DNA of 64,000 nucleotides, from NCBI RefSeq assembly GCF_000215705.1, contig NC_015677.1:2182001-2246000 (forward strand). The letters run 5' to 3'. Within the stretch, counting starts at the first letter, position 1. Each line of letters opens with the position of its first letter. A program made the translations under genes and the position numbers. The notes under the pieces were generated by a model, which was not told the DNA's origin, ran no database searches, and saw only the letters and a program-made list of their open reading frames with translations. The stretch is from Ramlibacter tataouinensis TTB310 (GTDB lineage Bacteria; Pseudomonadota; Gammaproteobacteria; Burkholderiales; Burkholderiaceae_C). Positions 56,365 through 64,000 of the stretch are shown here, in pieces.

Positions 56365-56832
56365 TCACTCGCGGTGGTAGGGATGGCCGGCGTTGATCGA
56401 CCACGCGCGGTACAGCTGCTCGACCAGCAGCACCCGCACCATGGCATGGGGCAAGGTAAGGTCCGACAGGCGGATGCGCTCGTGGGCCGCCTCGCGGAAC
56501 GCCGGCTGCAGGCCGTCCGGGCCGCCGATCACCAGGGCCACGTCCTCCCCGCCCAGCTGCCAGGCCCTGAGCTGGGCGGCCAGCGCCACCGTGGTCAGGG
56601 AGGTGCCGCGCTCGTCCAGGGCCACGACGCGGGCGCCGCGCGGGATGGCGGCCGCTATGCGCTCGCGTTCGGCGGCCAGCAGGGTGTCCAGCGACTTGGA
56701 GCCGCGCGGCTCGGTCTTCACGGCCTTGAGCTCCAGCCGCAGCTCGGGCGGGAAGCGCTTGGCGTAGTCGTCCCAGGCCGCCTGTGCCCAGTCGGGCACG
56801 CGCTGGCCCACGGCCACCACGAGCAGCTTCAT
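56365..56832 (-). CDS. rlmH: 23S rRNA pseudouridine1915 N3-methyltransferase RlmH
   Basis: 155 residues, SPOUT-class methyltransferase acting on helix 69 of 23S r[23 protein letters not shown] at the start, [27 protein letters not shown] and the C-terminal knot end [25 protein letters not shown] fragment ([16 protein letters not shown], then NAGHPYHRE). Starts within an ATGA overlap of rsfS. Confidence 0.96.
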   Translation of the reverse strand: MKLLVVAVGQRVPDWAQAAWDDYAKRFPPELRLELKAVKTEPRGSKSLDTLLAAERERIAAAIPRGARVVALDERGTSLTTVALAAQLRAWQLGGEDVALVIGGPDGLQPAFREAAHERIRLSDLTLPHAMVRVLLVEQLYRAWSINAGHPYHRE

Positions 56833-57512
56833 CCCTTGCGGGCGGGCGCCTTCTTGGCCGCGCCCTTGGCGGCGGTCTTGGCCGGGGCCTTCTTGGCCGG
56901 CGCCTTCCGGGCGGGCGGGGCGGCCGGCGCCGCTGCCTTCCTTGCGGAGGCCTTGGCGGCCGGCGACCTGGCCGGCGCGCGCTTCTTCGCCGGGGCCTTG
57001 GCCGCCTTCTCCGCCGCGTCGGCGGCCCGGATGGCCTTCTTGGCGGCGCTGCTGCGCCGCAGCGAGGGCTCGTTGGCCGCCTTGCGGGCCGGCGTCTTGC
57101 CCGTGGCCTTCGCCGGCGCGGCACGTTCCGCTGGCGGCTTGGGCGCGCCGAACTTCAGGCGGATCGGCTTGTCGCCCCAGATCTCTTCCAGATGGTAGTA
57201 GGTGCGGATGGCCGGCTGCATGATGTGGGCGACGGCCGGGCCGCAGTCCACGATGATCCACTCGCCGTTCTCCTCGCCTTCCACGCGCGGCTTGGGAAAG
57301 CCCGCATCGCGCACCGCGTCGCGCACGCTGGCGGCCAGGGCCTTGGTCTGCCGGTTGGAGGTGCCCGAGGCCACGATGACCCGCTCGAACAGCGGCGACA
57401 GATGCTCGGTGTTGAAGACCTGGATGTCCTGCGCCTTGACGTCCTCCAGCCCATCGACGATGGCGCGCTGCAGGCGTTGGGTGTCTTTCTTGACGGCGGT
57501 GTCTTGGGTCAT
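56829..57512 (-). CDS. rsfS: Ribosomal silencing factor RsfS with histone-H1-like tail
   Basis: 227 residues. The first ~120 form the RsfS domain ([14 protein letters not shown] [62 protein letters not shown]), which binds L14 and blocks subunit joining. From about 120 on, an Ala/Lys/Pro-rich tail follows ([38 protein letters not shown]), strongly basic and disordered, like histone H1 or bacterial Hc1/AlgP-type tails. The usual family length is about 105-135, so the tail nearly doubles it. Starts one base inside nadD's stop (57512). Confidence 0.95.
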   Translation of the reverse strand: MTQDTAVKKDTQRLQRAIVDGLEDVKAQDIQVFNTEHLSPLFERVIVASGTSNRQTKALAASVRDAVRDAGFPKPRVEGEENGEWIIVDCGPAVAHIMQPAIRTYYHLEEIWGDKPIRLKFGAPKPPAERAAPAKATGKTPARKAANEPSLRRSSAAKKAIRAADAAEKAAKAPAKKRAPARSPAAKASARKAAAPAAPPARKAPAKKAPAKTAAKGAAKKAPARKG

Positions 57513-58123
57513 CAGGTCTTGCGGTAAAGATGGTGTCGGTCAATATAACGTGCGACGCCGGGGGGAACCAGCTCGGCAATGTCCTGTCCGGCGGCGACGC
57601 GCGCGCGGATGCCGGTCGCGCTCACCGGCATGGGCGGCAGCTCCACCGGACGCCAGCGCACGCCGGGCAGCTTCTGCGGATCGAACGGTGCGGCGGCCGG
57701 CTCCGGCCGGGCACGGGCCGCGATGCAGATGGTGGCCAGCCGGATGATCTGGTCGCTGTCGCGCCAGCCGTGCAGGGCCTCGGCCTGGTCGGCGCCTATC
57801 ACCAGCATGAGCTCGGCGCCGGGGAACTCGGCGCGCAGCTCGCGCAGCGTCTCCACGGTGTAGGTCGGCCCGCTGCGCGCCAGCTCGCGGCCGTCGACCA
57901 CCGCGCGCGGCACGTCGGCGAAGGCCTCCTGCGCCATCGCCAGCCGGTGCTCGCCCGCGCTGAGTGCGCGCGCCTTGTGCCAGGCCTGCCCGGTGGGGAA
58001 GATGCGCAACTGGTCCAGCTGCAGCTGCCCCACGGCCGCGGCGGCCAGCCCGACGTGCGCCCGGTGCGGCGGGTCGAAGGCGCCGCCGAACATGCCCACG
58101 CGGCCGATGGCCGGGCGGTTCAT
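57512..58123 (-). CDS. nadD: Nicotinate-nucleotide adenylyltransferase NadD
   Basis: 203 residues. Makes nicotinate adenine dinucleotide from NaMN and ATP for NAD synthesis. [18 protein letters not shown] carries the (H/T)xGH-type site (PPHRAH), and [12 protein letters not shown] is the ISSTxIR motif. [15 protein letters not shown] and [10 protein letters not shown] are typical. Overlaps rsfS by one base (TGATG). It is 58 bases after hemF. Confidence 0.96.
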   Translation of the reverse strand: MNRPAIGRVGMFGGAFDPPHRAHVGLAAAAVGQLQLDQLRIFPTGQAWHKARALSAGEHRLAMAQEAFADVPRAVVDGRELARSGPTYTVETLRELRAEFPGAELMLVIGADQAEALHGWRDSDQIIRLATICIAARARPEPAAAPFDPQKLPGVRWRPVELPPMPVSATGIRARVAAGQDIAELVPPGVARYIDRHHLYRKT

Positions 58124-58154
58124 CAGGAAACCTCCGCCCTACGGGCTGCGGTGC

Positions 58155-58186
58155 CATGAGCCTTCGGAGCGGCCGTGCGGCTCATG
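58155..58186. other. Hairpin spanning the hemF stop
   Basis: CATGAGCC (58155-58162) and GGCTCATG (58179-58186) form a perfect 8-bp stem with a 16-base loop, overlapping the last codon and stop of hemF. No T-tract. It could attenuate or stabilise the transcript between hemF and nadD. Confidence 0.4.
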
Positions 58187-59102
58187 CCCACTCCCGCGGC
58201 ACCAGGAACTCGCGGTACAGCGCCTCCTCGGCGGATCCGGCCTCGGGCTGGTTCTGGTAGGCCCAGCTCGCCAGCGGCGGCATGGACAGCAGGATGGACT
58301 CGGTGCGCCCGCCCGACTGCAGGCCGAAGTGCGTGCCGCGGTCCCACACCAGGTTGAACTCGACATAGCGCCCGCGCCGGTATAGCTGGAACGCGCGCTC
58401 GCGCTCGCCGTGGGGCAGTTCCTTGCGCCGCTGCAGGATGGGCAGGTAGGCGCCCAGGAAGGCGTCGCCCACCGCGCGCAGCATGCCAAAGCCGCCCTCG
58501 AAGCCCAGCTCGGAGAAGTCGTCGAAGAACACGCCGCCGATGCCGCGCTGCTCGCCGCGGTGCTTCAGGCGGAAGTACTCGTCGCACCAGTGCTTGAAGC
58601 GCGGGTACTTGTCCTGGCCGAACGGCGCCAGCGCGTCCCTGCAGGCGCGGTGGAAGTGGCGCGCGTCCTCCTCGAAGCCGTAACAGGGCGTCAGGTCCAT
58701 GCCGCCGCCGAACCAGAACACCGGCGCACCATCGGCCGGGGTGGCGGCCAGCATGCGCACGTTCATGTGCACCGTGGGCGCGTACGGGTTGCGCGGGTGG
58801 AACACCAGCGACACGCCCATGGCCTCGAACGGCGCGCCGGACAGCTCGGGCCGGTGCTGCGTCGCCGAGGGCGGCAGCCGCGGGCCGGTCACGTGCGAGA
58901 AGCCGCAGCCGGCGCGCTCGAACACCGGCCCGCCTTCCAGGATCCGGGTGATGCCGCTGCCCTGCAGCGGCTCGCCGGCCGGCTTGGTCCAGGCATCGGA
59001 CAGGAAGGGCGTGCCGTCGACCGCGGTGCAGGCGTCGGTGATGCGCGACTGCAGGCCCAGCAGGTAGTCCCGGACCGAGGCGACCGCGGGAGTGCCGCTC
59101 AT
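58182..59102 (-). CDS. hemF: Oxygen-dependent coproporphyrinogen III oxidase HemF
   Basis: 306 residues, normal length. Oxidatively decarboxylates coproporphyrinogen III to protoporphyrinogen IX in haem synthesis, using oxygen. [51 protein letters not shown] and [17 protein letters not shown] are hallmark blocks. ATG 59102 overlaps the purD stop (ATGA). Internal to a row of housekeeping genes with short overlaps. Confidence 0.98.
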   Translation of the reverse strand: MSGTPAVASVRDYLLGLQSRITDACTAVDGTPFLSDAWTKPAGEPLQGSGITRILEGGPVFERAGCGFSHVTGPRLPPSATQHRPELSGAPFEAMGVSLVFHPRNPYAPTVHMNVRMLAATPADGAPVFWFGGGMDLTPCYGFEEDARHFHRACRDALAPFGQDKYPRFKHWCDEYFRLKHRGEQRGIGGVFFDDFSELGFEGGFGMLRAVGDAFLGAYLPILQRRKELPHGERERAFQLYRRGRYVEFNLVWDRGTHFGLQSGGRTESILLSMPPLASWAYQNQPEAGSAEEALYREFLVPREWA

Positions 59103-60379
59103 CCGCGCGTGGCGCGATGGCCGATGTCGCGGCGCCACTGGGCGCCGGCGAAGCCGATGCCGCGCACCACCTCGTAGGCGCGCTGCTGCGCCGCCTTCAC
59201 CGTCTCGGCCAGGGTGGTCACGCACAGCACGCGCCCGCCCGTGGTGACGACGGCGTCGCCCTGTTTCGCGGTGCCGGCATGGAACACCATGGCGTCGGGC
59301 GTGGGGCGCGGCAGGCCGCTGACCACGTCGCCCTTGCGCGGGCTCAGCGGGTAGCCGCCCGCGGCCATCACCACGCCCAGCGCGGTGCGGCGGTCCCATT
59401 GCAGCTCGATGCCGCCCAGGCCCGGGCCGGTGGCGGCCATCAGCACGTCGAACAGGTCGGACTTGAGCCGCATCATGATGGGCTGGGTTTCCGGATCGCC
59501 CATGCGGCAGTTGAATTCCAGCGTCTTGATGCGGCCCTGCCTGTCGATCATCAGGCCGGCATAGAGGAAACCGGTGTAGGGCACGCCGTCCTTGTCCATG
59601 CCGCGCACCGTGGGCAGGATCACCTCGCGCATGGCGCGGGCGTGCACCGCGGGCGTGACCACCGGCGCCGGCGAGTACGCGCCCATGCCGCCGGTGTTGG
59701 GCCCCTGGTCGCCGTCCAACAGGCGCTTGTGGTCCTGGCTGGTGGCCAGCGGCACCACGTTGCGGCCGTCGCACAGCACGATGAAGCTGGCCTCCTCGCC
59801 CTGCAGGAACTCCTCGATCACCACCCGCGCGCCGCCGTCGTTGTGGCTCACGCCCAGCTTGCCGTCCAGCAGCATGAAGTCGATCGCCTCGTGGGCCTCG
59901 GCCGCGGTCATGGCCACCACCACGCCCTTGCCCGCCGCCAGGCCGTCGGCCTTGACGACGATGGGCGCGCCCTGCCGGTCCACGTAGGCATGGGCCTGGG
60001 CCGGGTCGGAGAAGGCCTGGTAGGCCGCGGTCGGGATGCCGTGGCGCTGCATGAAGGCCTTGGAGAAGGCCTTGGAGCTCTCCAGCTGGGCGGCGGCCTT
60101 GCTCGGCCCGAACACGCGCAGCCCCGCCGCCTGGAACTCGTCCACCAGGCCGGCGGCCAGCGGCGCCTCGGGGCCGACCACGGTCAGCGCGATCTTCTGG
60201 TCGATCGCCCAGTGCCGCAGCGCGGCGTGGTCGGTGATGGGCACGTTCTCCAGCCGCGGGTCCATGGCGGTGCCGCCGTTGCCCGGCGCCACGTAGACCG
60301 CCTGCACCTTGGGCGACTGGGCCAGCTTCCAGGCCAGCGCGTGCTCGCGACCGCCGCCGCCGACGACCAGGACTTTCAT
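59099..60379 (-). CDS. purD: Phosphoribosylamine-glycine ligase PurD
   Basis: 426 residues, ATP-grasp enzyme of purine synthesis, joining phosphoribosylamine and glycine. [20 protein letters not shown] at the start; AAGKGVVVA in the ATP lid; [49 protein letters not shown] carries the metal site. Starts inside an overlap with the YebC gene stop (ATGA). Confidence 0.98.
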   Translation of the reverse strand: MKVLVVGGGGREHALAWKLAQSPKVQAVYVAPGNGGTAMDPRLENVPITDHAALRHWAIDQKIALTVVGPEAPLAAGLVDEFQAAGLRVFGPSKAAAQLESSKAFSKAFMQRHGIPTAAYQAFSDPAQAHAYVDRQGAPIVVKADGLAAGKGVVVAMTAAEAHEAIDFMLLDGKLGVSHNDGGARVVIEEFLQGEEASFIVLCDGRNVVPLATSQDHKRLLDGDQGPNTGGMGAYSPAPVVTPAVHARAMREVILPTVRGMDKDGVPYTGFLYAGLMIDRQGRIKTLEFNCRMGDPETQPIMMRLKSDLFDVLMAATGPGLGGIELQWDRRTALGVVMAAGGYPLSPRKGDVVSGLPRPTPDAMVFHAGTAKQGDAVVTTGGRVLCVTTLAETVKAAQQRAYEVVRGIGFAGAQWRRDIGHRATRG

Positions 60380-61101
60380 GAAGGCAACGCGGCGTTGTGG
60401 AACACGTCCTGCACGTCGTCCAGGTCCTCCAGCATGTCCAGCAGCTTCTGCATGCGCGCCGCGTCGTCGCCGGACAGCTCGATGGTGTTTTCCGGCCGCA
60501 TGGTGACCTCGGCCACCTCGGGCTGGAGGCCGGCGGCCTCCAGGGCGTTCTTCACCGCCTCGAACCCGGAGGGCACGGTGAGGACCTCGATCGCGCCGTC
60601 CTCGTCGGCCACCACGTCGTCGGCGCCGGCTTCCAGCGCCACCTCCATCACCCTGTCCTCGCTCTGGCCGGGCGCCAGCACCAGCTGGCCCACGTGCCTG
60701 AATTGGAAGGCCACCGAGCCCTCGGTGCCCAGGTTGCCGCCGTACTTGCTGAACACGTGGCGCACCTCGGCCACGGTGCGCACCTTGTTGTCGGTCATGG
60801 TGTCCACGATGATGGCCGCCCCGCCGATGCCGTAGCCCTCGTAGCGGATCTCCTCGTAGTTGACGCCTTCGAGGTTGCCGGTGGCCTTGTCGATGTTGCG
60901 CTTGATGGTGTCGGCCGGCATGTTGGCGGCCTTGGCCTTGTCCACGGCCAGCCGCAGGCGCGGGTTGGCGTTGAGGTCGCCGCCGCCCTGGCGCGCCGCC
61001 ACCATGATCTCGCGGATGACCCGGGTCCAGATCTTGCCTCGCTTCTCATCCTGGCGCCCCTTGCGGTGCTGGATGTTCGCCCATTTGCTGTGTCCGGCCA
61101 C
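60376..61101 (-). CDS. yebC: YebC/PmpR family protein, GTG start
   Basis: 241 residues. [20 protein letters not shown] and [18 protein letters not shown] are the family blocks; members aid translation through proline stretches and also act as transcription regulators. The true start is GTG 61101 (GTGGCCGGACAC), with AAGGAAG six bases upstream. First gene of the minus-strand row yebC-purD-hemF-nadD-rsfS-rlmH. Confidence 0.95.
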   Translation of the reverse strand: MAGHSKWANIQHRKGRQDEKRGKIWTRVIREIMVAARQGGGDLNANPRLRLAVDKAKAANMPADTIKRNIDKATGNLEGVNYEEIRYEGYGIGGAAIIVDTMTDNKVRTVAEVRHVFSKYGGNLGTEGSVAFQFRHVGQLVLAPGQSEDRVMEVALEAGADDVVADEDGAIEVLTVPSGFEAVKNALEAAGLQPEVAEVTMRPENTIELSGDDAARMQKLLDMLEDLDDVQDVFHNAALPS

Positions 61102-61174
61102 GTGATTGCTTCCTTGCCTGCTCTGGTGTGCGTTACGCTCATGCGCTGTTGATCCTTATTCTACGTTTCGCACC

Positions 61175-62677
61175 ATGGCCGAACCGCTGCTGATCGCCAA
61201 GAACCGGGAGGCCGAGTGCTTCCTGCTGCCCCCGCTCGCCAACCGCCACGGGCTGATCACCGGGGCCACCGGCACCGGCAAGACCGTGAGCCTGCAGACA
61301 CTGGCGCAGCACTTCAGCCGCATCGGCGTGCCGGTGTTCATGGCCGACGTCAAGGGCGACCTCACCGGCATCAGCCAGCCCGGCGCGCCCTCGCCCAAGC
61401 TGGCGCAGGCCATCGCCGAGCGGGGCCTGCCCACCCCCGAGCCGGCCGGCTGCCCCACCACGCTGTGGGACGTGTTCGGCGAGCAGGGCCACCCGGTGCG
61501 GGCCACCGTGTCCGACATGGGCCCGCTGCTGCTGAGCCGGATGCTCGGCCTGAACGAGACCCAGGCCGGCGTGCTGCAGATCGTCTTCAAGATCGCCGAC
61601 GCCCAGGGCCTGCTGCTGCTGGACCTGAAGGATCTGCGGGCCATGCTGGCCTTCGTCGGCGAGAACGCGCGCGAGTTCACCACCGAATACGGCAACATCA
61701 GCGCCGCCAGCGTGGGCGCGATCCAGCGCGGGCTGCTGCAGATCGAGGCCCAGGGCGGCGACCGCTTCTTCGGCGAGCCCATGCTCGACATCGCCGACTT
61801 CATGCAGGTGGTGGACGGCCAGGGGGTGGTCAACATCCTGGCCGCCGACAGGCTGCTGAACTCGCCGCGCCTGTACGCCACCTTCCTGCTGTGGATGCTG
61901 TCCGAGCTGTTCGAGACCCTGCCCGAGGTCGGCGACCTGGACCAGCCCAAGCTGGTGTTCTTCTTCGACGAGGCCCACCTGCTGTTCAACGAGGCGCCCA
62001 AGGTGCTGGTCGAGCGCATCGAGCTGGTGGTGCGCCTGGTGCGCTCCAAGGGCGTGGGCGTGTATTTCGTAACGCAGAACCCGCTGGACATCCCGGACAG
62101 CGTGCTGGCCCAGCTGGGCAACCGGGTGCAGCACGCGCTGCGCGCCTTCACCCCGCGCGACCAGAAGGCGGTGAAGGCCACGGCGCAGACCATGCGTCCG
62201 AAGAAGGGCCTGGACATCGAGGCTGCCATCACCGAGCTGGCGGTGGGCGAGGCGCTGGTCAGCTTCCTGGACGCCAAGGGCCGCCCCAGCGAGACCGAGC
62301 GCGCCTACGTGCTGCCGCCGGGCAGCCAGATCGGCCCGATCACGGCCGCGCAGCGCCAGGCCCTGCTGGACGGCTCCCTGGTGGCCGGCGTGTACGAGAA
62401 GGCGGTGGACCGCGAGTCGGCCTACGAGAAGCTGAAGAGCCGCGCCGCGCAGGCCCAGGCGGCGGCCGGCTCGCCGGCGGGCGCGCCGGGCGGCGGCGGC
62501 CTGCTGGGCGGCCTGGGCGACCTGGTCATGGGCTCCACCGGGCCGCGCGGCGGCCGGCGCGAGGGCCTGGCCGAGATGATGGCCAAGTCGGCCGTGCGCA
62601 CCATCGGCAGCAGCGTCGGCCGCGAGATCATGCGCGGCGTGCTGGGCGGCCTGCTGGGCGGGAGCCGGCGGCGATGA
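61175..62677 (+). CDS. HerA-like ATPase (DUF853)
   Basis: 500 residues. Walker [15 protein letters not shown] (near 27), Walker [16 protein letters not shown], and arginine region [25 protein letters not shown]. This is the DUF853/helicase HerA C-terminal-like family of RecA-fold ATPases; function unknown, perhaps DNA translocation. The end is Gly-rich ([16 protein letters not shown]) with a hydrophobic C-terminus. ATG 61175 is chosen at the conserved [16 protein letters not shown] 13 bases upstream may be its -10. It overlaps the next gene (ATGA). Confidence 0.9.
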   Translation: MAEPLLIAKNREAECFLLPPLANRHGLITGATGTGKTVSLQTLAQHFSRIGVPVFMADVKGDLTGISQPGAPSPKLAQAIAERGLPTPEPAGCPTTLWDVFGEQGHPVRATVSDMGPLLLSRMLGLNETQAGVLQIVFKIADAQGLLLLDLKDLRAMLAFVGENAREFTTEYGNISAASVGAIQRGLLQIEAQGGDRFFGEPMLDIADFMQVVDGQGVVNILAADRLLNSPRLYATFLLWMLSELFETLPEVGDLDQPKLVFFFDEAHLLFNEAPKVLVERIELVVRLVRSKGVGVYFVTQNPLDIPDSVLAQLGNRVQHALRAFTPRDQKAVKATAQTMRPKKGLDIEAAITELAVGEALVSFLDAKGRPSETERAYVLPPGSQIGPITAAQRQALLDGSLVAGVYEKAVDRESAYEKLKSRAAQAQAAAGSPAGAPGGGGLLGGLGDLVMGSTGPRGGRREGLAEMMAKSAVRTIGSSVGREIMRGVLGGLLGGSRRR

Positions 62678-63639
62678 GCGCGCTGCCCACCTTCGAGGAC
62701 GTGCAGGCCGCGGCCGCCCGGCTGGCCGGCCAGGCCCACCGCACGCCAGTGCTGCGCTCGGGCACGGCCGACGCCCTGGGCGGCGGCGCCCGGTTCTTCT
62801 TCAAGTGCGAGAACTTCCAGCGCATGGGCGCGTTCAAGTTCCGCGGCGGCTACAACGCCCTGGCCCGGTTCACGCCGCAACAGAGGCAGCGCGGCGCCCT
62901 CGCCTTCTCCTCGGGCAACCATGCGCAGGCCGTGGCGCTGGCGGCGCGCCTGCTGGGCATGCCGGCCACCATCCTGATGCCGCAGGACGCGCCGGCGGCC
63001 AAGCTGGCCGCCACCCGCGGCTACGGCGCCGAGGTGATCACCTTCGACCGCTTCAAGGAGGACCGGGAAGCCCTGGCCCGGCGCCTGGCCGAGGAGCGCG
63101 GCATGACCCTGGTGCCGCCCTACGACCATGCCGACGTGATCGCCGGCCAGGGCACGGCGGCGCTGGAGCTGTTCCAGGAGGTGGGCGAGCTGGACCACCT
63201 GTTCGTCTGCCTCGGGGGCGGCGGCCTGCTCGGCGGCTGCGCGCTGGCCGCCCGGGCGATGTCCCCGCGCTGCAAGGTCTACGGCGTGGAGCCGGAGGCG
63301 GGCAACGACGGCCAGCGGTCGTTCCGCAGCGGCGAGCTGGTGCACATCGAGGTGCCGCGCACCATCGCCGACGGCGCCCAGACCCAGCACCTGGGCCAGC
63401 TGACCTTCCCGCTGATCCGCCACAACGTTGACGACATCTTCACGGCCAGCGACGCGCAGCTGGTGGACGCCATGCGTTTCTACGCCTCCCGCATGAAGAT
63501 GCTGGTCGAGCCCACGGGCTGCCTGTCGCTGGCGGGCGCCCTGGCCTGCGGCCTGGACCTCCAAGACGCCCGCGTCGGCGTGCTGATCAGCGGCGGCAAC
63601 GTCGACCTGGCGCGTTTCGCGCAGCTGGCGGGGTCCTAG
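62674..63639 (+). CDS. Threonine dehydratase-like PLP enzyme
   Basis: 321 residues, fold-type II PLP enzyme with no ACT regulatory domain. PLP Lys55 in [24 protein letters not shown], and the phosphate loop [14 protein letters not shown] near the end. Catabolic threonine/serine dehydratases, serine racemase and threo-3-hydroxyaspartate ammonia-lyase share this length and cannot be separated here. Start ATG 62674 overlaps the HerA-like gene by ATGA, so they are co-translated. Confidence 0.85.
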   Translation: MSALPTFEDVQAAAARLAGQAHRTPVLRSGTADALGGGARFFFKCENFQRMGAFKFRGGYNALARFTPQQRQRGALAFSSGNHAQAVALAARLLGMPATILMPQDAPAAKLAATRGYGAEVITFDRFKEDREALARRLAEERGMTLVPPYDHADVIAGQGTAALELFQEVGELDHLFVCLGGGGLLGGCALAARAMSPRCKVYGVEPEAGNDGQRSFRSGELVHIEVPRTIADGAQTQHLGQLTFPLIRHNVDDIFTASDAQLVDAMRFYASRMKMLVEPTGCLSLAGALACGLDLQDARVGVLISGGNVDLARFAQLAGS

Positions 63640-63680
63640 GCCTGCGCCTTGCTGTACATTGTTTTTCTGGAGGGTCCGCC

Positions 63681-64000
63681 ATGTCCGTTGAAGTTCCCGC
63701 GCCGCGCCACATCCGCCTGACCTCGCACAGCGGCGGCACCGGCGCCCTGCCTGTCCGCTGGGGCGCGGCCACGCCCGCCGAGCGCGGCCCCGTGGTCGGC
63801 ACCACCGGCCAGCGCAGCCACCGCAACGTCATCGGCACCCACAGCGGCTCGTACAGCGTGTACCGGGCCCTGGCCGTGGCCGCCGGCGCGCTGTCGCGCC
63901 AGCACCGCGCCGACCTCACCAACACCTCGCCCACCGACCCCATCGGGCCCTACCCGCAGTGGAGCGACCCCGGCAAGATCGTCAGCCTGGACCCCTGGGG
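63681..64000 (+). CDS. GTP cyclohydrolase II-like protein, N-terminal part (cut by right edge)
   Basis: The first 106 codons are visible. RHIRLTSHSGG, VVGTTGQRSHRNVIGTHSGS, YSVYRALAVAAGAL, LTNTSPTDPIGPYPQW and KIVSLDPWG match my memory of the large GTP-cyclohydrolase-II-like (URC1-type) proteins of the uracil catabolic (URC) pathway, rather than riboflavin RibA, which lacks this N-terminal part. GGAGG lies seven bases before ATG 63681. If right, URC4 (DUF1688) and a uracil phosphoribosyltransferase gene should follow outside the window. Confidence 0.65.
   Translation, partial: MSVEVPAPRHIRLTSHSGGTGALPVRWGAATPAERGPVVGTTGQRSHRNVIGTHSGSYSVYRALAVAAGALSRQHRADLTNTSPTDPIGPYPQWSDPGKIVSLDPW

Overview
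The window is dense, very GC-rich bacterial chromosome with strong G/C bias at third codon positions. The gene content points to a betaproteobacterium of the order Burkholderiales, most likely Comamonadaceae. The markers are the linked set dapC-dapD-pilU-like-dapE-prmB, the row purD-hemF-nadD-rsfS-rlmH-maf, the smc-zipA-ligA order, many sensor kinases, and one intergenic repeat (56292-56364) that I remember from that family. A Ramlibacter-like organism is a guess; no marker here fixes the genus. I see no prophage, insertion sequence, plasmid function or CRISPR array.

Left part (1-18.4 kb): the start of ygiQ, then an accessory stress-type region. It holds a DJ-1/PfpI protein, a DUF924 protein, a metallo-beta-lactamase-fold hydrolase, a degenerate nucleotidyl-cyclase domain, two YsnF-type (DUF2382) proteins, exonuclease III and several very small hydrophilic proteins. 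Next come a hybrid histidine kinase translationally coupled to a nuclease-helicase of the XPD/DinG type, and a DGPF (YCII) protein coupled to an ECF42-type sigma factor. NhaR then faces an operon for a ribosome hibernation protein, a tiny membrane protein, a TerC/Alx protein and an SbtA-like bicarbonate transporter.

Middle part (18.4-36 kb): a double-receiver hybrid kinase; a haem-oxygenase-like diiron enzyme divergent from two adjacent ferritin-like diiron proteins; two small SpoIIAA/STAS-like proteins flanking a PAS kinase, an extreme Ser/Gly-repeat secreted protein and a KGG-motif protein; then ligA, zipA and smc on the minus strand; an MHYT-domain membrane sensor behind an unusual 420-base non-coding stretch; and an SDR oxidoreductase.

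Right part (36-64 kb) is mostly housekeeping: diaminopimelate/lysine synthesis with an embedded pilus-retraction ATPase, prmB, an ABC-F ATPase, tRNA-Lys(TTT), tcdA, cpoB-pal-tolB joined to two LPS-type glycosyltransferases, galE-msbA-O-antigen ligase facing the other way, rng, a PAS-only protein lodged between rng and maf, the conserved maf-rlmH-rsfS-nadD-hemF-purD-yebC row, a HerA-like ATPase, a threonine dehydratase-like enzyme, and the start of a GTP-cyclohydrolase-II-like gene cut by the right edge.

Two patterns run through the window. Several genes lack a Shine-Dalgarno sequence and instead have a -10-like hexamer 6-9 bases before the start codon, suggesting leaderless mRNAs. Many neighbouring genes overlap by ATGA, TGATG or GTGA, giving long translationally coupled operons.
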